From Dehalococcoidia bacterium (lineage in GTDB: Bacteria > Chloroflexota > Dehalococcoidia > Lucifugimonadales > UBA3495), in contig JAGWBI010000013.1 in assembly GCA_021295965.1 (NCBI GenBank), positions 1-38,359 of the forward strand: 38,359 nucleotides of DNA. Reading direction: 5' to 3'. The notes under the pieces are model-generated. The model searched no databases, had not been told where the DNA came from, and worked only from the letters and a program-made list of their open reading frames with translations. Below, one piece after another: positions 32,425 to 38,359 of the stretch (positions within the stretch are counted from its first letter, which is position 1; each line of letters begins with the position of its first letter). The position numbers and the translations under genes were made by a program.

Positions 32425-34743
32425 TTGACGGTCGTTGACGACGTGTGGGCCGATTGCTACCATCCCGCAATGACCGCTACATCGCCATCCTTCTCCACCG
32501 TTGGCAGCAGCGTTCCTCGCTACGAACTGGCGGACAAGCTCACGGGCGCCGCTGAATATTCTGCCGACATATCCTTGCCGGAGATGCTGCACGGCGTCAT
32601 CGTGCGCAGTCCGCATCCCCATGCCGACGTTCTGGCCGTGGACGTCAGCGCGGCCCTGGCCCTGCCCGGCGTGCGCGCCGCCGTGACCCCTGACGACGTT
32701 CCGGACGCACGGCTTGCGCCGGACATGCCGATCCTGGACAATCGGGTCCGGTTCGCGGGCGACGAGGTGGCGGCCGTTGCCGCCGACGACCTGGACACCG
32801 CCCGCTACGCCGCTGACCTGGTGCAGGTCGAATATCAACCCCTACCCTTCGTGATCGACCCGGTGGCCGCGCTGGAACCCGACGCGCCGCAGATTCATTC
32901 CCAGGGTAATCTCGCCATCCCCGAACCGCTGGCGTTGCAGCGTGGCGACGTCGACGCCGGTTTTGCCGACGCAGACATCATCCTCGAAGAAACCTACTAC
33001 GTGCCAACCCACTCCGCCACGCCGCTGGAGCCGCGGGCGGCGTTGGCGCACTGGGACGGCGACCAGCTCACGGTGTGGAAATCCACTCGCGGCGTTCACG
33101 TTGACCGTGCGGCGCTGGCCCAAGTCCTGGGCCTTGACACCGCCAACGTCCGCGTCATCGGTCCTAACATGGGCGGCGGCTACGGCAATAAGGATGAATC
33201 CCGCATGGCTGCGCTGGCCGCTTTGATGTCTCGCCAAGCCGGCCGGCCCGTCCGCATCGAGTACAGCCGTGAGGAGGAGTTCGTCGCCGGCCGTACCCGC
33301 CACGGCGGGCGGATCATCCTGCGCGTCGGCATCAAAAACAACGGCGACATCACCGCCATCCACGGCGACGCAGTGGTGGATTCGGGCGCGTACCAGGCGA
33401 CCGCTCCCCGGGTGGCCCGCCGCATGGGACAAGGAATGCTCTACCTGTACCGCTGTCCCAACGTTCGGTTTGACGCCCGCCCGGCCGCCACCAACAAACC
33501 CGTCTCCGGCAGCTATCGGGCGTTGGGAGCGCCTCAGGGCCACTTCGCCCTGGAAACCCTGATGGACCGGGCCGCCGAAGCCATCGGTATGGATCCGCTG
33601 GCCTTCCGCCTCCGCAACCATGTCCCGCCGGAAGGTCAGGCCGGCCCGCGCCTGACTCCGCCGGACGAGATCGTGGATGGCCAACCGGTGGAGGGTGGGA
33701 TCCCCTTCTCCAGCAATGGGCTGGAGGAATGCCTGCGCCGGGGCGCCGCCGAATTCGGCTGGAACGAACCCTTTGAACGTTCCGACCCCACCGACCCTTT
33801 CATCAAGCGGGGTCGCGGCGCCAGCATCATGATCTATCGCGGGGGAGTGGGAGACGCATCCGCGGCCCGCCTTTCTATCGATAAAGACGGCAAGATACAC
33901 CTGGTCAGCGGGCTGATCGACGTGGGCGAGGGAGCGGTTACGGTGCTGTGCCAGATGGCCGCCGAAGCCCTGTCCGTGCCTTACGAGGAAGTGATCCCCC
34001 GCTTCGCCGACACCGAGGACACGCCCGACGCGCCCATCACGGCCGGCTCCACCGCCACCTTTTCCACCGGCACCGCCGTGCTGCAAGCAGCGGAGCGGCT
34101 GCGGGAAGGGATGCTGGAGACCGCCGCCGGGAAGTTGGAAGCCGAAGTCACGACACTGTCAATTGCCAATGGCGCGGTGTTCGTCACCGACGACCCGACC
34201 CGCCGCATCACCTATGGGGGGTTGGCCCAGGCCGTCGGCTCCGACACACTGTCCGCCGACGCTACCATCATACCCGGCAGTCCGGACTACATCGTCAATT
34301 CCTTCGGCGCTCACTTCTGCGAGGTCGAGGTGGACACCGCCACCGGACGGGTGCGGGTGAAACGATATGTTGCCGCCCACGACTCGGGGCGCATCATCAA
34401 TCCACGTACCGCGCTGAACCAGGTGGAGGGCGCAATCTCCCAGATGCTGGGCTTCGCTCTCAGCGAGGAGTTGATCACCGACGGCCCTACCGGGATAACC
34501 CTCAACGGCAGCTACCTGGAACACAAGAGTCCCACGATCCAGGACTACCCCGACATCACCGCCATCTTCGCCGACGTGGTGGACCCGGTGGGACCCATGG
34601 GCGCCAAGGGTCTGGGCGAAGTGCCCTCGGTAGGCGTTGCTCCCGCCATCGCAAACGCCCTCTACGACGCCATCGGCGTCCGCTTCACCCGTCTGCCCAT
34701 TACGCCAGACCGGGTGCTAGATGCCCTGGCGCAACGGGGCTAG
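32425..34743 (+). CDS. Molybdenum hydroxylase large (Moco-binding) subunit
   Basis: 772-residue catalytic subunit of the xanthine dehydrogenase family, holding the molybdopterin cytosine dinucleotide cofactor. The start is TTG at 32425 because AAGGAG lies eight bases before it; an ATG at 32470 has no such site. Landmarks: VPRYELADKLTGAAEYSADI, GPNMGGGYGNKDESRMAALA (cofactor loop near 250), SGSYRALGAPQGHFALETLM, and GPMGAKGLGEVPSVGVAPAI, with the catalytic base glutamate at about 732. Sequence alone does not fix the substrate. The FAD subunit gene lies 485 bases downstream with a minus-strand retropepsin-like gene between them. Confidence 0.95.
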   Translation: MTVVDDVWADCYHPAMTATSPSFSTVGSSVPRYELADKLTGAAEYSADISLPEMLHGVIVRSPHPHADVLAVDVSAALALPGVRAAVTPDDVPDARLAPDMPILDNRVRFAGDEVAAVAADDLDTARYAADLVQVEYQPLPFVIDPVAALEPDAPQIHSQGNLAIPEPLALQRGDVDAGFADADIILEETYYVPTHSATPLEPRAALAHWDGDQLTVWKSTRGVHVDRAALAQVLGLDTANVRVIGPNMGGGYGNKDESRMAALAALMSRQAGRPVRIEYSREEEFVAGRTRHGGRIILRVGIKNNGDITAIHGDAVVDSGAYQATAPRVARRMGQGMLYLYRCPNVRFDARPAATNKPVSGSYRALGAPQGHFALETLMDRAAEAIGMDPLAFRLRNHVPPEGQAGPRLTPPDEIVDGQPVEGGIPFSSNGLEECLRRGAAEFGWNEPFERSDPTDPFIKRGRGASIMIYRGGVGDASAARLSIDKDGKIHLVSGLIDVGEGAVTVLCQMAAEALSVPYEEVIPRFADTEDTPDAPITAGSTATFSTGTAVLQAAERLREGMLETAAGKLEAEVTTLSIANGAVFVTDDPTRRITYGGLAQAVGSDTLSADATIIPGSPDYIVNSFGAHFCEVEVDTATGRVRVKRYVAAHDSGRIINPRTALNQVEGAISQMLGFALSEELITDGPTGITLNGSYLEHKSPTIQDYPDITAIFADVVDPVGPMGAKGLGEVPSVGVAPAIANALYDAIGVRFTRLPITPDRVLDALAQRG

Positions 34744-34781
34744 ACCAACCGGCCCGCCGCCCCTTGGGTGAATACCGCCAG

Positions 34782-35159
34782 TTATAGTGGGCCGCCCCAA
34801 CCAAAACGTAGCGCCGGTACGGGGATCAGTTCCTGTCCCACTGGGTCCACCGCCAGTTTGAAAATTTCCAGCGTTGTTGACCCCAGCAAAAACTGATTAT
34901 CCGGCCCGAAAATCACCGGGCAGATATTGGTCTGTTCGCCGATGCGGATTGCGGCTGCGCCATAAGCGCGCGTGTCGGTTTCACCGTTTGCGTACCGACA
35001 AGGATACGTTCCTTGAGGCTCAATGTGCAATTCTTCAAACAGCGATGCGGGAAACATCGAATCCGACGCCCCGGTGTCAACCACCGCCTCCAACGGGCGC
35101 ATATCGCCTCCGGACCCCCACGGATGCCCCATGTGGATCAAGACGCTGAAGTATCCCAT
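34782..35159 (-). CDS. Retropepsin-like aspartic protease, clan AA
   Basis: 125 residues from the ATG at 35157-35159 (MGYFSVLIHMGHPWGSGGDM), chosen because AAGGAG lies six bases upstream. The single aspartate triad VVDTGASDSMFPASLFEEL (D28-T29-G30) and the second-half motif FLLGSTTLEIFKLAVDPVGQ are typical of bacterial clan AA proteases that act as homodimers. The substrate is unknown. It lies on the minus strand between the large and FAD subunits of the molybdenum hydroxylase, an interruption of the usual subunit order. Similar small genes are scattered in cyanobacteria and Chloroflexota, often with toxin-antitoxin or Uma2 genes. Confidence 0.88.
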   Translation of the reverse strand: MGYFSVLIHMGHPWGSGGDMRPLEAVVDTGASDSMFPASLFEELHIEPQGTYPCRYANGETDTRAYGAAAIRIGEQTNICPVIFGPDNQFLLGSTTLEIFKLAVDPVGQELIPVPALRFGWGGPL

Positions 35160-35227
35160 TTCGCTCTCCTTGCCGCCTCTTGCCACACGCCACTGTAGCA
35201 TATGCAACGTCAATTTGAGGATTTCCC

Positions 35228-36217
35228 ATGACATTCCAACTGCTTCAACCCACGTCCCTCGCCGAAGCCTGCTCGATGCTTGCCGCTGCGCCAGATGAGA
35301 CCGTCCCCATCGCCGGGGGAACCGATCTGCTGTCCGAGATCCGCGACGGCACGGCATGGCCGTCCACCCTGATTGCCCTCGATTCCATCACAGACGCCAG
35401 CCTCGTCGGGATCACCGAAACCCGTGACGGCGGCCTCCGCATCGGCGCGCTGACCACCATCGCCGACATTGCGGCGCACGAAGGGATCCGCAGCCGTTAC
35501 GCCGCCCTCGCCCAGGCCGCCGGCGGTCTGGCCACGCCGCAGGTTCGCAACTTGGGAACACTGGGCGGGAACCTGAACCAGCGACCCCGCTGCTGGTACT
35601 ACCGCCATCCGCTCACCGTGTGCCTGAAACGGGGCGGAGACCGGTGCTACGCCGTGCCGGGCGTGGGCAAATACCTGTGCGTTACCGGCGGCGACCGGTG
35701 CTTCATCGTGCATCCGTCGGATACGGCCACAGCGCTGACGGCATTGGGGGCATCGGTCACCGTCGCTTCGACAAGCGGGGAACGCACCATTCCCATTGAA
35801 GACTATTTCATAGGCCCGGACGTGGATTTGATGCGGGAGAACGTCCTGCGACCCGGCGAGTTGTTGACCGCCGCTACCCTCCCGCCGCCGGCCGCCGGCC
35901 TGCGTAGTGTCTATCTGAAGGCGCGGGAACGGGAATCGGGTGACTTTGCGTTGGTCAGCGTGGCGGCGGTCCTCGACATCGCCGACAGCACGATTGCGGC
36001 AGCATCCGTCGTCCTGGGGGGCGTGGCGCCCACGCCATATCGAGCGACCGGAACCGAAGACTATCTGGCTGGCCGCGCGGGAACGGCGGTTGTACCGGCG
36101 GATGCCGGAGCAGCGGCCATCACTAATCCGCGTCCGCTGCCCGACAACGCCTATAAAATCCCGATGGCGTCCAATCTGACCGCCCGCGCCGTTGCGAACC
36201 TCCTGACGGCTGCGTGA
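35228..36217 (+). CDS. Molybdenum hydroxylase FAD-binding medium subunit with a cysteine-rich insert
   Basis: 329 residues of the FAD subunit of the xanthine dehydrogenase family. The FAD-binding loops are TVPIAGGTDLLSEIRDG and RNLGTLGGNLNQRPRCWYYR. The CO dehydrogenase-type C-terminal domain begins near ERESGDFALVSVAAVLDIAD. Between residues 122 and 158 lie five cysteines (C122, C132, C140, C151, C158) in RCWYYRHPLTVC, GDRCYAVPG, YLCVTGGDRC. The beta subunit of 4-hydroxybenzoyl-CoA reductase has a 4Fe-4S cluster in a comparable insert. An extra cluster is therefore possible here. AGGA lies before the ATG. It completes the three-subunit enzyme with the genes at 31886-32374 and 32425-34743. 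Confidence 0.93.
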   Translation: MTFQLLQPTSLAEACSMLAAAPDETVPIAGGTDLLSEIRDGTAWPSTLIALDSITDASLVGITETRDGGLRIGALTTIADIAAHEGIRSRYAALAQAAGGLATPQVRNLGTLGGNLNQRPRCWYYRHPLTVCLKRGGDRCYAVPGVGKYLCVTGGDRCFIVHPSDTATALTALGASVTVASTSGERTIPIEDYFIGPDVDLMRENVLRPGELLTAATLPPPAAGLRSVYLKARERESGDFALVSVAAVLDIADSTIAAASVVLGGVAPTPYRATGTEDYLAGRAGTAVVPADAGAAAITNPRPLPDNAYKIPMASNLTARAVANLLTAA

Positions 36218-36317
36218 AGCCAGTCATCGCGAGAACGGCCCCGGCGAATGCAATTTCTTGGAGCAACAAGGCTCTACACCAAATAGTCTCCGCCTTACTC
36301 GTCTAGATGCCTTATCC

Positions 36318-36346
36318 TTGACATCCTGTTACCCCTGTAACAGAAT
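36318..36346 (+). promoter_or_regulatory. Promoter with embedded operator-like palindrome
   Basis: TTGACA (36318-36323), a 17-base spacer, then CAGAAT (36341-36346) form a good sigma-70-type promoter. A perfect inverted repeat CTGTTAC-CCCT-GTAACAG (36326-36343) fills the spacer and reaches into the -10, ideal for a repressor. It lies 34 bases before the alpha/beta hydrolase start and would control that gene and the flavin monooxygenase. Confidence 0.6.
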
Positions 36347-36379
36347 GTCGCCATCCTTGCTTTGTACAGGAACGAGAGT

Positions 36380-37174
36380 ATGACAACAGTACAAAACGGT
36401 TCACGCACTACCGTAAATGTCAACGGAACCGCCGTCGAAATGTATTCCGGGGGCAATGGTCCGCCGCTGGTGTTCTTCCACGGCGCCGGCGGTTCCAACG
36501 GCTGGCAGCCCTACCACGAGGACCTGTCCTCGGACTACACGGTCTTCGTGCCCAGCCAGCCCGGTTTCAACGGCACCGAGGCTCCCGCCTGGGTCAAGAC
36601 CATCAGCGATGTGGCCCATTTCAACCATATGTTCATTGATGCCCTGGGTCTCCAGGACATCGTGTTGATGGGTTCGTCCATGGGCGGTTGGGTTTCCGCC
36701 GAGATGGCGGCCATGGACGACCACAACATCGACGCCCTCGTTCTGGTGGACGCCGCCGGCATCAAGCCCCGGGAAGGTGAAATCGCGGAAATCTTCATGG
36801 TCTCGGCTGAAACCCGCCTCCAGCAGCGTTTCTACGACCCCAGCCAGGTGCCCAACTACGAGAACTACGCCCGCGAACTATCCCCCGAAGAACAGCTCGT
36901 CGTTCACTCCAACGCCATCACGGCGTCGCAACTGTGCTGGAAGCCCTACCTGCACAACCCCAGCCTGCCCTACACCCTTTCCCGCGTGGATACCCCCACC
37001 CTGATCGTCTGGGGCAACGAGGACGCCATCATCCCCGTTGAGTGCGGCCACCTGTTCCAGCAGGCCATCCAGGGCAGCCAACTCCGCATCATCGACAACT
37101 GCGGACACTCGCCGGCCGTGGAAAAGCGCGGCGAGTTCGTTGCCGCCGTCACCGGGTTCCTGAACAGCCTGTAG
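36380..37174 (+). CDS. Alpha/beta hydrolase
   Basis: 264 residues from the ATG at 36380; the frame upstream starts at a TTG without merit. Oxyanion-hole strand: PPLVFFHGAGGSNGWQPYHE. Nucleophile elbow: VLMGSSMGGWVSAEM with S100. Acid: LIVWGNEDAIIP with D215. Base: DNCGHSPAVEKRGEF with H243. This is a canonical soluble hydrolase of the meta-cleavage-product hydrolase/epoxide hydrolase-like group. Its neighbour is a flavin-dependent monooxygenase 64 bases downstream. Such pairs may oxidise a ketone or cyclic compound and then hydrolyse the product; this is inference. Confidence 0.94.
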   Translation: MTTVQNGSRTTVNVNGTAVEMYSGGNGPPLVFFHGAGGSNGWQPYHEDLSSDYTVFVPSQPGFNGTEAPAWVKTISDVAHFNHMFIDALGLQDIVLMGSSMGGWVSAEMAAMDDHNIDALVLVDAAGIKPREGEIAEIFMVSAETRLQQRFYDPSQVPNYENYARELSPEEQLVVHSNAITASQLCWKPYLHNPSLPYTLSRVDTPTLIVWGNEDAIIPVECGHLFQQAIQGSQLRIIDNCGHSPAVEKRGEFVAAVTGFLNSL

Positions 37175-37187
37175 CGCTGTCGCCTCC

Positions 37188-37213
37188 GGATTCCCGCTTT
37201 CGCGGGAATGACG
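37188..37213. repeat. REP-like hairpin, CCCGCTTTCGCGGG type
   Basis: ATTCCCGC-TTTC-GCGGGAAT is a perfect hairpin between the alpha/beta hydrolase and monooxygenase genes. It is the reverse-orientation relative of the element at 30609-30634. It may reduce read-through or stabilise the upstream message. Confidence 0.75.
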
Positions 37214-37238
37214 AAACTGCACAGAAGGAGCAGACATC

Positions 37239-38359
37239 ATGGCGCACCAACTCGAAGTATTCTGGTTCTCCGAACAGCCCTACGGCCACGTCACCGAAGA
37301 TGACCTGGCTCCCTACGAATCGGGCCGGATGCACTTCCCCAACACCTATTTTGACCCCGAAAAGGCCCACGTCCTCTACACCAACTACCACGACCAGTAC
37401 GAATTGGCCGACCAGGTCGGCTTCGACGGCATCATGTCCAACGAGCACCACAGTTCCTACTGGTGCATGAAGCCCTCCGTCAACGTCGATGCCGCCGTCA
37501 TCACCCAGCGCACCAAGAACGCCAAGATCGCCATGCTGGGCAACGTCATCGCCGTCAACGACCCGGTGAAGATGGCCGAAGAGATCGCCATGCTGGACTG
37601 CATCAGCAACGGCCGCATTATCTCCGGTTTCGTGCGCGGCACCGCCGTCGAGACCCTCCACGCCGGCTATCCGCCCACCGAGAACCGCCCCCGGTTCGAG
37701 GAGGCCCACGACCTCATCGTCAAGTGCTGGACCGAGCCCGGCCCCTTCCGCTGGGAGGGCGAATACTGGCCCCACCGCATGGTCAACCCCTGGGTGGTTC
37801 CGATCCAGAAGCCCCATCCGCCCGTCTGGTTCCCCGGCACCGGTAGCCCTGAATCCGTGATCTGGGCCGCCAAGCACCGGTATCCGTACATGAACCTGGG
37901 TTCGCTGCTGGACCTGACCAAGCAGCTCAAGGGCATCTACCACGAGACCGCCGCGGAGGAGGGCTACGAAGCTGGCCCCGAGCACTTCGGCTACTTGATC
38001 CGCTGTCTCGTCGCCGACACCGACGAGAAGGCCCAGGAAATCGGCCGCACCTTCCTGTGGACCGAGAACCATCGCAACCGCGGTCCGATGGAGTTCAACG
38101 ACCCGCCCGGTTACCAGTCCCGCGAGGCCCTGCGCATCAAGATGTCGCGCCCCCTCATCGGCACCGGCACCATGGGTCGCCGCATGAGCTACGAAGACCT
38201 CCAGGACGCCTACAACATCATCGTCGGCAGCCCCGAGACGGTCATCGAGAAGCTGCGCCACATCCGCCAGGACCTCGAGCCCGGCTACATCCTCATCTAC
38301 GGCAACGAAGGCCACATGCCCCACGAAGACGTGATGCGCTCCGTCGAGCTGCTGGGGAC
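37239..38359 (+). CDS. LLM class flavin-dependent oxidoreductase, 3' end outside the window
   Basis: Luciferase-like monooxygenase of the TIM-barrel FMN/F420 family; 373 residues are visible and the frame runs off the right edge. It begins MAHQLEVFWFSEQPYGHVTE. Typical elements are FDGIMSNEHHSSYWCMKPSV (the NEHH motif), MLGNVIAVNDPVKMAEEIAM and LDCISNGRIISGFVRGTAVE. The SGSPETVIEKLRHI-type end reads VGSPETVIEKLRHIRQDLEP. Members hydroxylate or cleave alkanes, ketones or sulfonates with reduced flavin and O2. AGAAGGAG lies upstream of the ATG. SAR202-type Chloroflexota carry many paralogues of this family, which is part of the taxonomic argument. Confidence 0.95.
   Translation, partial: MAHQLEVFWFSEQPYGHVTEDDLAPYESGRMHFPNTYFDPEKAHVLYTNYHDQYELADQVGFDGIMSNEHHSSYWCMKPSVNVDAAVITQRTKNAKIAMLGNVIAVNDPVKMAEEIAMLDCISNGRIISGFVRGTAVETLHAGYPPTENRPRFEEAHDLIVKCWTEPGPFRWEGEYWPHRMVNPWVVPIQKPHPPVWFPGTGSPESVIWAAKHRYPYMNLGSLLDLTKQLKGIYHETAAEEGYEAGPEHFGYLIRCLVADTDEKAQEIGRTFLWTENHRNRGPMEFNDPPGYQSREALRIKMSRPLIGTGTMGRRMSYEDLQDAYNIIVGSPETVIEKLRHIRQDLEPGYILIYGNEGHMPHEDVMRSVELLG

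Noticed and set aside
37149-38324. 391-residue minus-strand frame opposite the flavin monooxygenase
   Set aside because: Antisense shadow; the plus strand shows a clear luciferase-like monooxygenase with a ribosome binding site.

Overview
The window is GC-rich bacterial chromosome with densely packed genes. The gene content suggests a Chloroflexota bacterium of the Dehalococcoidia/SAR202 type: a luciferase-like flavin monooxygenase beside an alpha/beta hydrolase, several molybdenum-enzyme subunits, Uma2-family proteins, a clan AA retropepsin-like protein, and a multidomain GAF-PAS-kinase-like-receiver-winged-helix protein. This placement is inferred from gene content. No rRNA, tRNA or CRISPR array was found.

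Layout. 1-3.0 kb (minus): an aldo/keto reductase cut by the left edge, a small membrane protein, and an amidase with a GatC/AtzG-like partner. 3.1-5.2 kb (minus): an SMC/OLD-like AAA ATPase overlapping a small protein with a degenerate nuclease-like signature. 5.4-7.8 kb (minus): a kinase-like/response-regulator fusion whose GAF domain is interrupted by an in-frame TGA. 8.3-13.4 kb (plus): the housekeeping series dnaX, ybaB, recR, recO, with a tandemly duplicated two-gene module (DUF4258-like plus DUF2283-like) wedged between ybaB and recR. 13.7-15.8 kb: biotin carboxylase and biotin carrier. 15.8-16.6 kb: a PIN-domain toxin-like gene with an unrecognised partner. 16.6-21.4 kb: uvrA followed by a second AAA ATPase paired with a TOPRIM-like (DUF3226-type) protein. 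21.5-28.5 kb: an MFS transporter, a small membrane protein, a decayed copy of the nadE 5' end, two Uma2 proteins, nadE, a RidA-like protein, a methyltransferase and a PaREP1/HEPN-like protein. 28.5-36.2 kb: an amidohydrolase, a sulfite-oxidase-fold oxidoreductase, a DUF3500 protein and a three-subunit molybdenum hydroxylase split over both strands around a retropepsin-like gene. 36.3-38.4 kb: a promoter with an embedded palindrome driving an alpha/beta hydrolase and a flavin monooxygenase cut by the right edge.

The housekeeping genes cover replication (dnaX), recombination and repair (recR, recO, uvrA), the carboxylase subunits and NAD synthesis. The oxidative genes (molybdenum hydroxylase, sulfite-oxidase-like protein, flavin monooxygenase, amidohydrolase, alpha/beta hydrolase) fit breakdown of organic acids and aromatic or alicyclic compounds. 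The accessory cargo includes two AAA-ATPase/nuclease-like pairs that could be anti-phage systems, two toxin-antitoxin-like modules, and dispersed palindromic repeats.

The most unusual pattern is that several accessory genes sit inside otherwise ordinary gene runs and are bordered by short copies of the neighbouring gene's end: the amidase 3' end, the recR 5' end and the nadE 5' end. In addition, the palindromic repeats supply the stop codons of three genes. Both points suggest a recurrent mode of gene insertion in this genome.
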